Assembly (NCBI GenBank): GCA_029247315.1
Contig: JAQWLM010000004.1
Span: 16,840-80,839, forward strand
Length of the DNA: 64,000 nt
Direction of reading: 5' to 3'
DNA from: AAA164-E04 sp014239995
Lineage (GTDB): Bacteria > Verrucomicrobiota > Verrucomicrobiia > Limisphaerales > AAA164-E04
The translations under genes and the position numbers were made by a program. Under the pieces are notes generated by a model, which made no database searches, was not told the origin of the DNA, and was given only the letters and a program-made list of their open reading frames with translations. This document shows, one piece after another, positions 35,556 through 44,552 of the stretch. Each line of letters begins with the position of its first letter. The stretch's first letter is position 1.

Positions 35556-37454
35556 CTAACCTGGCATTTGTGCAAAACCATCTTCGATGGAAGACGTGTT
35601 TTGAATCCGGGTCAGGCGTGCGTAGGTACCATTCAGGGACATGAGTTGGGGATGGTTCCCCTGCTCTACAATTCTTCCATCACGCATCACAAGGATCTGG
35701 TCTGCGTTACGAATGGTGCTGAGCCGGTGGGCGATGACAAAACTTGTCCGCCCCTTCATCAAACGCTCCAAAGCTTCTTGAATCAAGCGTTCTGTAGCCG
35801 TGTCAACACTGGCAGTCGCCTCGTCAAGAATGAGGATAGGAGCGTCTTTGAGCAATGCACGCGCGATGCTGATACGCTGTTTTTCTCCCACGCTGAGCTT
35901 CACGCCACGTTCCCCAACGTGCGAATCAAATCCCTCTGGAAGACGTCGAATGAAATCGTGGCAGTTGGCTGCGATGGCTGCATTCACCAGGGCATCATCT
36001 GTAGCGGATAGGTTACCATAGAGGATATTTTCCCTGACCGAACCGTTGAACAGGAAAGCTTCTTGAGAAACCACGCTGATTTGACGTCGCAGGCTTTCCA
36101 GCTCCACAAGTTTGCTGTCAAGCCCGTCCACGGTAATGGAACCACCGGTATGTTGGTAGAATCCCGGCAATAAATTGACAATGGATGATTTACCTGCACC
36201 TGTGGGCCCCACCAAGGCGATCATTTGTCCTGGTTTGGCGTGAAGATTGATGTCATGCAGTACCGGTCGCCCCTCACCGTAATCAAAAACAACCTGCTCA
36301 TAGACCACGTCGCCACGGATTGGAGCGGTGAAACTGAGTTTCCTGTCTGTAGGCTCAGGCTCAGCATCCAGTATATCAAACACACGTTCCCCAGCAGCCC
36401 TGGCACCCTGCATCATTTGGTTCAAGCTATGCAATCTGGCAATGGGTTCATAAAAGAATCCAAGAAAAAGCACGAATCCAACAAGGTCACCCACCGTCAT
36501 CTGACCTTGAATCACCATGCGTCCGCCAAGCCAAAGAACCAATCCAGTACCCAGAGAAGTGGCAAATGCCATACTCGGGGAATAAATGGCCCAGGCTTTC
36601 ATGATCCCGAGTGAACCAAGCCGAAGGGCATGTGAACGATCCGAAAATCGCCGATCTTCATGGGATTGTTGACAAAAGGCCTTGATTTGACGAATCCCCT
36701 GGAGATTGTCCATTAAAAGAGCATTCATCGCACTGGCCGCCTCCCGTTGGCGCCGGTACCTGCGATGGGCTGTCAAGGTATAGATCAACGCTCCCCCCAT
36801 GAGGAGGGGCATGGGTATGAGGGCAACCCCGGTCAGGGTCGGATTCATGGCAAAAAGGAAAGCAAGCACTCCTGCCACGCTTAATACAGCCACGGTCCCC
36901 TGTTCCGTGCCATCAATTAAAACCCTCTCGACGTTGTTGACGTCCTCAATCACCCGGGTCATCAGGTCGCCAGAGGCGCGCTGGTCAAAATAACCCACGG
37001 GGAGATGCTGCAGGCGTCCATAGACCTGCTGGCGCATGTCGAAGATGACGTTTTGTTCAAAATGATTGTTGATGATAATACGCAGACTGTTGAACAGCTC
37101 CCGCAGGAGAAAGGCCCCTATCAGGGCAGCCATCACGTAGGGAAGTTGATCTAAACGCTTGTTGGCAATTACCTCATCAATGATGTAAGAAGTCATCTTG
37201 GGATATACAAAGGCAAATCCCAGGGAGATCACCGCACAGCCTATCGTGCCGACAGCCATCCAGCGGTAAGGTACTAAAAAGACGGATACACGCCGCACAA
37301 TTTCCCAGGTACTCCGTTTGCGCACCCCATAATCACGACCACGCTGTTTACCCTTATGTCCGGAATGCCCCTTCACTTTTTGAATACCATCCTTCTCAAC
37401 AGAGGTGTCCTTTGGGGCCTTAACATCAGGAATGACGCGTGGTATATTTTTCAC
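35556..37454 (-). CDS. ABC exporter, fused permease and ATPase (MsbA-like)
   Basis: The 632-residue half-transporter starts at a GTG (37454) with an unusual basic, hydrophilic extension of about 50 residues (GHSGHKGKQRGRDYGVRKRS) before a six-helix ABC membrane domain (VFLVPYRWMAVGTIGCAVIS onward). The ATPase has Walker A (GPTGAGKSSIVNLLPGFY), the signature LSVGEKQRISIARALLKD, Walker B (ILILDEATASVD) and the H-loop IAHRLSTIRNAD. MsbA-like exporters flip lipids or export peptides/drugs. It is the last gene of the ileS-SDR-ABC operon, 9 bp after the SDR. Substrate is unknown. Confidence 0.93.
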   Translation of the reverse strand: MKNIPRVIPDVKAPKDTSVEKDGIQKVKGHSGHKGKQRGRDYGVRKRSTWEIVRRVSVFLVPYRWMAVGTIGCAVISLGFAFVYPKMTSYIIDEVIANKRLDQLPYVMAALIGAFLLRELFNSLRIIINNHFEQNVIFDMRQQVYGRLQHLPVGYFDQRASGDLMTRVIEDVNNVERVLIDGTEQGTVAVLSVAGVLAFLFAMNPTLTGVALIPMPLLMGGALIYTLTAHRRYRRQREAASAMNALLMDNLQGIRQIKAFCQQSHEDRRFSDRSHALRLGSLGIMKAWAIYSPSMAFATSLGTGLVLWLGGRMVIQGQMTVGDLVGFVLFLGFFYEPIARLHSLNQMMQGARAAGERVFDILDAEPEPTDRKLSFTAPIRGDVVYEQVVFDYGEGRPVLHDINLHAKPGQMIALVGPTGAGKSSIVNLLPGFYQHTGGSITVDGLDSKLVELESLRRQISVVSQEAFLFNGSVRENILYGNLSATDDALVNAAIAANCHDFIRRLPEGFDSHVGERGVKLSVGEKQRISIARALLKDAPILILDEATASVDTATERLIQEALERLMKGRTSFVIAHRLSTIRNADQILVMRDGRIVEQGNHPQLMSLNGTYARLTRIQNTSSIEDGFAQMPG

Positions 37455-37463
37455 TAATCCTGG

Positions 37464-38216
37464 TTAATAGGTCGCTCTACCACCTGAAATGTCGAATACT
37501 GCCCCCGTCGAAAAGGAACAGTCCTCCGAAGCGAGCCATGCCACCAGGGATGCGACCTCTTCAGGCTGTCCAACACGCTTCAAGGGAATCTTTGAAACCA
37601 TATAGTCAATGTGCTCCTGACTTACCTGCTTCAGAATATCAGTCTGTATGACGGCAGGAGTCACGCAATTAACCAGGACGCCTGTTTCGGCAAGTTCCTT
37701 TCCTAGAGATTTGGTGAGTCCGACCACGCCGGCCTTGGCCGCACTGTAATGAGAGGCATTTGGATTCCCCTCTTTTCCGGCAATGGAGGCAATGTTGATG
37801 ATTCGACCATACCCACGTTTAATCATGATGGGAACCAGTGCATGACACACGTAAAAGACAGCCATTAAATCCAGTTCAATGACTTCCCGCCATTCATCAT
37901 ACTGGCATTCCCAAAGTTTTTTACTGACACCCGCAATGCCAGCATTGTTCACAGCAATATCAATGCTACCAAAGACGCTCTCGGTTTTGGCGGCAGCCTC
38001 GGCAACCGAATCAGCTTGTGTCAACTCAACTGGCATCACCCTAATGCTGTCGGCCTTTGCCAGTGATGGCACCCACGACTGGGCGTGAACCACGTCTCGA
38101 TCCCAGATGGCACAACGTGCACCAGATGCGAGGAGACGCAGGACGGTGGCTTTGCCAATACCACGAGCCCCACCCGTCACGACCGCCACCTTTCCTTTTA
38201 AATTAATATCATTCAT
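37464..38216 (-). CDS. SDR-family oxidoreductase (FabG-like)
   Basis: A 250-residue classical SDR with TGGARGIGKAT near 15, NNAGIAG near 90, ASHYSAAKAGVVGLTKSLGK (Tyr-x3-Lys), PAVIQTDILKQV and FSTGAVFDISGGRATY. FabG-type acyl-carrier-protein reductases share this layout, but many sugar dehydrogenases do as well, so the reaction is not settled. It lies between ileS (24 bp upstream) and the ABC exporter (9 bp downstream). Confidence 0.9.
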   Translation of the reverse strand: MNDINLKGKVAVVTGGARGIGKATVLRLLASGARCAIWDRDVVHAQSWVPSLAKADSIRVMPVELTQADSVAEAAAKTESVFGSIDIAVNNAGIAGVSKKLWECQYDEWREVIELDLMAVFYVCHALVPIMIKRGYGRIINIASIAGKEGNPNASHYSAAKAGVVGLTKSLGKELAETGVLVNCVTPAVIQTDILKQVSQEHIDYMVSKIPLKRVGQPEEVASLVAWLASEDCSFSTGAVFDISGGRATY

Positions 38217-38240
38217 GATTGGATTCGTTTTTCCAAATAT

Positions 38241-41087
38241 TCAAGACTGCGACTTAACAACCTCCACACAACGATCACAGATATCAGGATGCGTATCTTG
38301 GGAGCCCACAGAGATCTCCCAATGCCAGCAACGCACACACTTTCTTCCCTCGGCTTTAATTACCTGGATACTCAGGTCTGCCCCCTTCATCCAATGGATT
38401 TGAGAAACATTCATTACTTCCCGAAGCACATCGTGATGTGCCTGAAGGTTTTCCAGTAAAGGAGCGGGTGCATGGATCACCAATTTTGCCTCGAGGGATT
38501 TTCCGATGGTTTTCTCACGACGTGCCTCTTCCAATTCGGCAAGGACCTTTTCCCTGAGTTGCATCCACTGTTCCCAGGAGGAACGCTCATTCTCATCCAG
38601 AGAAAAGCTCATGGGCGACCATTCCTGAAGGTGCACCGAGTCGTCCTCATCCACTCCCGGAATAAAACCCCAGGCTTCATCAGCTGTGAAGGCCAGCAAC
38701 GGTGAAAGTGACTGACACAATCTCCTTAAAACATGATAAAGTACAGTTTGAGTCGAACGCCGTGCGTGTGAGTCATTGTGATCGGAGTAGAGTCGATCTT
38801 TAACCAGATCATGGTAAACAGAGGAAATTTCGACTGCCGTAAACTGACTTAATTTTTGGTATACAAGATGGAACTCGTAACGCTCGTAGGCTTCGAAGAC
38901 ATCCTTTTCGAGGCTGGACCATGCGGCCATCATCCAACGGTCGAGAGGGGTCATGTGTTCCCACTGAACGCTGTTTTCATGTGGATCAAAATCATATAGA
39001 TTGGAGAGTTGAAACCGGAGTGAATTGCGCAGCAGACGATAGGTCTCGGCAACTTTCTTGATTCGCTCCTCGCTCACCACAATATCATTCCTGAAATCCT
39101 GGGAAGCCACCCATAGCCTGACTACATCTGCCCCGTATGTACCAATATAGGCCTCGGCAGTTTGAGGTTTTTTATAGCCTCCCCCCTGCCCTTGTTTGCT
39201 TTTGGATATTTTTTCCTTGTCCGCATCCACCATGAAGCCATGCGTCAATACTTCCTTGTAAGGTGCTGAGCCGTGGACTGCCAAGGAGAGCAGTAGGGAG
39301 GACTGAAACCATCCACGGTGTTGATCGCTTCCCTCCAGATAGAGATCTGCTTGCCAGGGAGGAGAAGAGGTGGAGGCATCTGGAGATGTTTCACTGCTGC
39401 GTTTCAGCTCACTCCGGCGCATGAGCACGCTTCTGGAGGAGCTTCCGGAGTCAATCCAGACATCCAGTGTGTCCAAGGATTTCGAGACAGCCTCAGGACC
39501 TTGCCAGGACTCAGGACGGACCTTTGCCCAAAGCGTATCTGCGTCTTCGGAAAACCACACATTGGATCCCTCCAATTCAATCACATCAGCCACCTTGCGA
39601 ACGATATCTCCTTCAAGGATTGGATCGCCTTGGGCATCATAAAAAGCCGGAATAGGCACACCCCAGGTACGCTGTCGTGAAATACACCAGTCTGGTCTGG
39701 ATTGAACGGCACCCTCGATACGGTTACGTCCCCATTCCGGAACCCAGGACACATCGGCAATGGCATTCACTGCTTTTTGCCTGAAGCCCTCATGATCTAC
39801 ATTGATGAACCATTGATCCATGGCTCGAAAAATAACCGGGGTTTTACTGCGCCAGCAATGCGGGTAGCTATGTGTGTAATCCTCGTGCAACAGGAGTGCA
39901 TTTGTCTCCTTCAGTGTTTGCATGACAGCCTCGTTGGCTTCACTCTTATGTTGTTTTTCCAGAATGGATTTACCAATGAGAGATGAAGGCATTTGCTGTT
40001 CGACTGGCAAATCGTCCGTGTGCACCAACGCGCCTTGATCGTCCACCGGGGAGTAGATCGGCAAACCCAATCGCATCCCAAGACCATAGTCTTCAAGGCC
40101 ATGCCCCGGTGCCACATGAACGAATCCCGTCCCAGTGCTATCGTCGACAAAATCGGCGTCCTGCAGTTTGCCGAATCTTTGACAAAAGGGATGTTCATAC
40201 TCAATCTGGGCTAGCTGTGCGCCATCCAGGCTGCGCAGAATCTGAAAATCTTCCCAGCCCATCTTCTGCACCAAATCATCCAGCAAGCCGACCGAAAGAA
40301 TATAGGATGCATCCCCAACCTGGATCTGGGTGTAGTGGTATTTAGAGCTGTAAGCCACCGCGAGGTTTGCGGGCAGTGTCCAAGGGGTGGTCGTCCAAAT
40401 CAGGACGAATGTATTCGGCGCATCCTTGACCTTGAATTTAACATAAATACTTGGACTGACGTGATCCTGATATTCGACCTCTGCTTCCGCAAGTGCCGTA
40501 CGACAGGGAATACTCCAGTAAACGGGTTTTTTCCCCCGATAGACAAATCCTCGATCAATCAAATCGGCAAACATCCTCAATTCGGCTGCCTCATACTCCC
40601 TGTCAAGTGTCAGGTAAGGGTCTTCCCATTGGCCCTGAACCCCCAAACGCCTAAACTGTTCCCGTTGAGTGTGTATGTATTTTCTTGCATATGCCTCGCA
40701 GGCCGTACGGATCGCCGCTGCATCCCGCATGTCTGCCCCCTGCTTACGCATCTCCTGGACTACCTTGAATTCAATGGGCAGACCGTGACAATCCCAACCA
40801 GAAACATAAGGGGCATGCAATCCCTTCTGGGTTTGGAATTTCAGGATAAAGTCTTTCAGGATTTTATTTCCTGCAGTTCCAATGTGTACGTCTCCATTGG
40901 CAAACGGTGGTCCATCATGCAGTAAAAACATCTCCCGGTCGCGGCGGGACTCAATAATCTGGTCATATAATCCAGCCTTGGACCACGATTCAAGTCGTTC
41001 AGGTTCACGTTTGACCAGGTCGGCCTTCATGGGAAAACCGGTTTTCGGAAGATTTAAAGTGTTTTTGTAGTTCATCGGGTGGAACAT
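38241..41087 (-). CDS. ileS: Isoleucyl-tRNA synthetase
   Basis: The 948-residue protein is full-length class I IleRS. Motifs in order: HIGH-type HDGPPFANGDVHIGTAGNKI near 57, CHGLPIEFKV, the CP1 editing domain (VLIWTTTPWTLPANLAVAYS), the second motif KISKSKQGQGGGYKKPQ (KMSKS position), and a C-terminal zinc finger (RKCVRCWHWEIS and CDRCVEVV). The reading frame starts at 41087, but the Met at residue 5 (41075, MNYKNTLNLPKTGFPM) is an equally good start. First gene of the ileS-SDR-ABC exporter operon. Confidence 0.97.
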   Translation of the reverse strand: MFHPMNYKNTLNLPKTGFPMKADLVKREPERLESWSKAGLYDQIIESRRDREMFLLHDGPPFANGDVHIGTAGNKILKDFILKFQTQKGLHAPYVSGWDCHGLPIEFKVVQEMRKQGADMRDAAAIRTACEAYARKYIHTQREQFRRLGVQGQWEDPYLTLDREYEAAELRMFADLIDRGFVYRGKKPVYWSIPCRTALAEAEVEYQDHVSPSIYVKFKVKDAPNTFVLIWTTTPWTLPANLAVAYSSKYHYTQIQVGDASYILSVGLLDDLVQKMGWEDFQILRSLDGAQLAQIEYEHPFCQRFGKLQDADFVDDSTGTGFVHVAPGHGLEDYGLGMRLGLPIYSPVDDQGALVHTDDLPVEQQMPSSLIGKSILEKQHKSEANEAVMQTLKETNALLLHEDYTHSYPHCWRSKTPVIFRAMDQWFINVDHEGFRQKAVNAIADVSWVPEWGRNRIEGAVQSRPDWCISRQRTWGVPIPAFYDAQGDPILEGDIVRKVADVIELEGSNVWFSEDADTLWAKVRPESWQGPEAVSKSLDTLDVWIDSGSSSRSVLMRRSELKRSSETSPDASTSSPPWQADLYLEGSDQHRGWFQSSLLLSLAVHGSAPYKEVLTHGFMVDADKEKISKSKQGQGGGYKKPQTAEAYIGTYGADVVRLWVASQDFRNDIVVSEERIKKVAETYRLLRNSLRFQLSNLYDFDPHENSVQWEHMTPLDRWMMAAWSSLEKDVFEAYERYEFHLVYQKLSQFTAVEISSVYHDLVKDRLYSDHNDSHARRSTQTVLYHVLRRLCQSLSPLLAFTADEAWGFIPGVDEDDSVHLQEWSPMSFSLDENERSSWEQWMQLREKVLAELEEARREKTIGKSLEAKLVIHAPAPLLENLQAHHDVLREVMNVSQIHWMKGADLSIQVIKAEGRKCVRCWHWEISVGSQDTHPDICDRCVEVVKSQS

Positions 41088-41209
41088 TCCAAGCGGGGGA
41101 ACGTATCAACCCACACTGATGGTGTCAACGCGGGGCAAGCACATGGAGACGGGAGCGGCGTATGTTGGCCATGCCCCAACAAACCACGGACATCGACTTA
41201 TGTTGCGTT

Positions 41210-42001
41210 TCAATGGCAGGCATGCCATTCCCTGAGCTCGCACAATTGGGCCTCAAGCCCCCGGCTAAGCGGGTTGGGAACCAGGGTCCTTGAGATGGTT
41301 GTGGCACTTTTCACCGGTTTGATTGAAATGGAATGGCCAAAAATCCTCGCAGTCATTTTCAAGAGACTATACTTGCTTAACGGAGGCAGGACCCCCGGCT
41401 GTAATACCCTGTTGGCATCTGGCATCCCACCAGAGAGGATACGATGACACAGTTGAGACCATTCAAGTGTGGTTATGCCATTCCACTGGTGATTGATGTA
41501 ACCAGACACCGTTTGTTCACATGCCAAAAACCAACTGAGCAAGGATCTGGGAGGGCCTTTTTCAATTCCAACAATGGATGAACGAATAATCCTGTCATTC
41601 ATTCGGCGCAGTCCAAGCTCTCCCTGTTGCTTCGATTGCCCGTAAAGCGAGTCTGGTTGCTGAAGTGTGTCCCAGTGACATCCCCCGCAGGTGGAATCGA
41701 ATACCGCGTCGGAACTTGGATGCACAAAAACACAACTGACTGGAAGCCTGGAGGCAATCCAGCCAGGAAGGGTTCCGTTGACCCATGACATGTTATCTGA
41801 ACACGCCCCCCTCCCCGGCAGTATCCCGACGGCATTGATACAGGCATCCGGCACCAGTGCAAGCAGTCGTTCCATCAAGATACTGGCATTCTCTGGGCAC
41901 CAGCGGGCATCCAGTGCAACAACGTCCATGTGAGCCTTCCGAAGGTATTTAAAAACCACGCTTCCCAGCATGCCTTGGCTTCCCAGCACCACCACCCTCA
42001 T
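41210..42001 (-). CDS. RmlD-like NAD(P)-dependent sugar-nucleotide reductase
   Basis: A 263-residue extended SDR with the Rossmann start MRVVVLGSQGMLGSVVF and an SLYGQSKQQGELGL catalytic Tyr-x3-Lys, like dTDP-4-dehydrorhamnose reductase (RmlD). It overlaps the C-methyltransferase gene by 4 bp (ATGA) and ends a cassette that begins with a CapE-like dehydratase. A 4-keto reduction of a nucleotide-linked amino or deoxy sugar is inferred from this context. Confidence 0.75.
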   Translation of the reverse strand: MRVVVLGSQGMLGSVVFKYLRKAHMDVVALDARWCPENASILMERLLALVPDACINAVGILPGRGACSDNMSWVNGTLPGWIASRLPVSCVFVHPSSDAVFDSTCGGCHWDTLQQPDSLYGQSKQQGELGLRRMNDRIIRSSIVGIEKGPPRSLLSWFLACEQTVSGYINHQWNGITTLEWSQLCHRILSGGMPDANRVLQPGVLPPLSKYSLLKMTARIFGHSISIKPVKSATTISRTLVPNPLSRGLEAQLCELREWHACH

Positions 42002-43212
42002 GGTGTTTGCTCCTGCAGATCAAACGCCGTCAACCATGTCCCGGTGTAATGAGGGTTTTTTGACTGAATATCACGACGGTAATTCCATGCCGTGATGAGA
42101 CAATGATCAGGAGGATCGGAAATGAGGCGTTCAGCACTGACAACAGGCGTTCCGACGCGTGGAAGAAATTTCCCAACGCGCAGGGGTGCCTCATCCACAA
42201 TCCAGGCAAAGGGAAGATCAAGCATTTGGTTGAGATACACGTTGGCACGCCCAGCTGCACCATAGGCAGCGATCCGCCCCCCCCGGTCGATCACACTGCG
42301 AAGCTGCTGGACTGAGGGATGTTGGTAGCGACATTCGTAGGCACGCTTCAAACTGGCAATACTGGAGGCGTAGGCACTTGCTGGACTGGTGCGTTGATGA
42401 TGCGGGTTTCCTTTTTTAAATCGTACCCGCAGGGCGCCACCATGCATGGGGATTCTTTCATAACTCATACGACGAAATCCCATCAAGCCCAGACAATGGG
42501 TCAGCGAATCAAGACTCCATTCAACCTTGTGCTCATGATAGATGGTATCCCACTGATTCCCCTTGAGCAGGGCTGCAAGATCATGCACCTCCACCCAGAA
42601 TTCACCCCCTTGTCGCAGTGCCAAAGCAACGCCTTCAAAGACATCCTTGAGGTTCGAAATATGGGCGAGGCAGTTGGAACCACTGATCACATCCCATTTC
42701 CCCACCCATTGCTGTCGGCTCACAAGCTGAGTATTGAAGGACGCACTCACCAACTCATAGGACCTTGTCGTTCCTTGCAGATGGGAACTTTGAGCGATAT
42801 CGCTCGGATCCACACCGCATTTTTCCCATTCCCTGGGCAGGCGACGCAGGAGCACCCCATCATTGCACCCAATCTCAAGAAATCGTGGCTGGAGATGCTG
42901 GTAAATGCTCCCTAATTTAGATGCATACTCCTCAAAATGATGTACCAAGCCGCTCACGGTGGAGGAGGCGTAGTTGTAGTTTCGAAACAAGACCTCTTCG
43001 TTGACATCTTCCATCACCTGCACCAAGCCGCAGTGCTGACAAGTAAGCCAGTTCAAGGGGATAAGGTCGGCTGTAAGGGCTTCCTCCTTGGTATGACAGA
43101 ACTGACCTGCCAGAGGCATGGGGCTCATCGTCAGACAAGGGTCCGTTGAATTCAACCGAGCGTGGCAAGCCCGACAAACCTCAATCACTCTGTAATGCGA
43201 CTTTGCCCGCAT
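41998..43212 (-). CDS. SAM-dependent C-methyltransferase (NDP-hexose type)
   Basis: The 404-residue protein has the layout of NDP-hexose C-methyltransferases: an N-terminal zinc-binding segment (EVCRACHARLNST, LTCQHCGLVQVM), a SAM-binding domain (PRFLEIGCNDGVLLRRLPRE, VDPSDIAQ, VISGSNCLAHI) and a C-terminal domain (GGRIAAYGAAGRANVYLNQM, WIVDEAPLRVGKF). Such enzymes methylate a keto-sugar carbon to build branched deoxysugars. It lies 3 bp after the dehydratase and overlaps the reductase gene, making one short operon. Confidence 0.87.
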   Translation of the reverse strand: MRAKSHYRVIEVCRACHARLNSTDPCLTMSPMPLAGQFCHTKEEALTADLIPLNWLTCQHCGLVQVMEDVNEEVLFRNYNYASSTVSGLVHHFEEYASKLGSIYQHLQPRFLEIGCNDGVLLRRLPREWEKCGVDPSDIAQSSHLQGTTRSYELVSASFNTQLVSRQQWVGKWDVISGSNCLAHISNLKDVFEGVALALRQGGEFWVEVHDLAALLKGNQWDTIYHEHKVEWSLDSLTHCLGLMGFRRMSYERIPMHGGALRVRFKKGNPHHQRTSPASAYASSIASLKRAYECRYQHPSVQQLRSVIDRGGRIAAYGAAGRANVYLNQMLDLPFAWIVDEAPLRVGKFLPRVGTPVVSAERLISDPPDHCLITAWNYRRDIQSKNPHYTGTWLTAFDLQEQTP

Positions 43213-43215
43213 GGA

Positions 43216-44196
43216 TCAGTGAAAAGACTCTTGCACCCCCATGGCATCAAGCAGCTCATCAATTTGAGGACCAGGTTTAAGTTGCCGTGTATTGAAACTT
43301 GTGAATTCGTCGCCAAGAACTTTTGTTGTGAGCCCGGAAGGAACGCGATATTCTGGGTGGATGGTAAAGTAATCCGGAGCCTCCGAAACCCGCTGCATTT
43401 CGTATTCATTAACCAGGATTTCATGTATTTTCTCCCCTGGACGAATCCCCGAAAGATGAATGGGGTGTTTCGGCATGCCTGCCCGAAAACGCAAAGTCTC
43501 AGCAAGGTCCATGATGGTACAGGCAGGAGCCTTCCGGACAAAGACCTCGCCTCCTTCAGCATGTGTCATCGCGTGAAAAACAAGATCCACAGAGTCGTCC
43601 AGCGTCATTAGAAAACGGGTCATCTCCGGCACCGTCACGGTCAAGGGTTGTTTCTGCGCCAATTGTTCTTGAAAAAGCGGGATCACGGATCCTCGACTCC
43701 CCATCACGTTGCCATACCTGACACAACAGAAGACAGTCCTTCCACCATACTGGTTTTGGCTGCAGATGATTTTCTCCATCATTGCCTTACTGACACCCAT
43801 GGCATTGACGGGCTTCACCGCTTTATCGGTGCTCAGGGCAACAAAGGTTTTCACACCTGCTGCTTTGGCTGCCAGGCAAGCCTGATTGGAACCAATCACA
43901 TTGGTCTGGACTGCCTCAAAGGGATATTGTTCGCAAGATCCAACCTGCTTGAGTGCGGCCGCGTGAAACACATGGTCCACTCCTTCCATGGCTACCAACA
44001 GGCGCGAAGCATCCCGCACATCTCCCAGCATGTAGAGAAACTCGGGGTATTGACGGCGCATTTCCCACTGTTTCTTTTCATCGCGGCTAAAAATACGAAT
44101 CTGCCCCGGTTCCTTGTCAATCAGGTGTCTGGCAACCCGACTGCCGAAGGAACCGGTTCCCCCTGTAATCAATACTGTGGAATCCTTGAGTGTCAT
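43216..44196 (-). CDS. CapE/WbjB-like NDP-sugar 4,6-dehydratase (inverting, 5-epimerising)
   Basis: A 326-residue extended SDR with LITGGTGSFGSRVARHLI, RDEKKQWEMR, LGDVRDASRL, HVFHAAALKQVGSCEQYP and VALSTDKAVKPVNAMGVSKA. The usual catalytic Tyr is replaced by Met in AMGVSKAMM, the Ser-Met-Lys triad I recall for the CapE/WbjB branch that makes UDP-4-keto-6-deoxy-L-sugars, as opposed to PseB/FlaA1 (Tyr). The gene opens a three-gene cassette with a C-methyltransferase and an RmlD-like reductase, so the product is likely a methyl-branched amino/deoxysugar for a surface glycan. Confidence 0.85.
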   Translation of the reverse strand: MTLKDSTVLITGGTGSFGSRVARHLIDKEPGQIRIFSRDEKKQWEMRRQYPEFLYMLGDVRDASRLLVAMEGVDHVFHAAALKQVGSCEQYPFEAVQTNVIGSNQACLAAKAAGVKTFVALSTDKAVKPVNAMGVSKAMMEKIICSQNQYGGRTVFCCVRYGNVMGSRGSVIPLFQEQLAQKQPLTVTVPEMTRFLMTLDDSVDLVFHAMTHAEGGEVFVRKAPACTIMDLAETLRFRAGMPKHPIHLSGIRPGEKIHEILVNEYEMQRVSEAPDYFTIHPEYRVPSGLTTKVLGDEFTSFNTRQLKPGPQIDELLDAMGVQESFH

Positions 44197-44339
44197 GTCA
44201 CCTTGAAGTCACGCCCTGCGCGACGGCGAAAGATGATGATCTTATTAAAAACGCAGATACGAGGCAACGTTTTTGAATACGACATACGCGGCCTGGCGCA
44301 ACAGATCCGCAAATCAGAGAACACCTTTAAAAAGGTCCT

Positions 44340-44552
44340 TCAGCCAAACCAAAGATAAACAAGCACCTGCACCAGAGCAATCAGAACGGCCCAAAAACGT
44401 GACTGACGCCAACGCGGAAGGTGATTCTCCTCCAGCATTGAACATACCGAAGCAGGCAAATTAAGCAGGAAAAGGATCAGCAAACCAAACACGAAAGCCA
44501 CGGAAACCTTGCCAACGAGAGTCCCCACCATCAATGCATCATAAAAGCTCAT
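44340..44552 (-). CDS. Small two-helix membrane protein coupled to the symporter
   Basis: A 70-residue protein with two predicted membrane helices (VSVAFVFGLLILFLLNLPAS and FWAVLIALVQVLVYLWFG) joined by a charged loop (MLEENHLPRWRQS). Its ATG overlaps the symporter stop by 4 bp, so translation is coupled. Small partner subunits are known for some sodium:solute symporters (for example YhdT beside PanF in E. coli); a similar role is inferred. No family match was recognised. Confidence 0.65.
   Translation of the reverse strand: MSFYDALMVGTLVGKVSVAFVFGLLILFLLNLPASVCSMLEENHLPRWRQSRFWAVLIALVQVLVYLWFG

Noticed and set aside
40335..40925. Plus-strand frame of 196 residues opposite ileS
   Set aside because: IleRS motifs lie on the other strand in the same place.
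44220..44320. Inverted repeat AAAAACG/CGTTTTT upstream of the CapE-like gene
   Set aside because: Arms are only seven bases with AT-rich ends; not distinguishable from chance.
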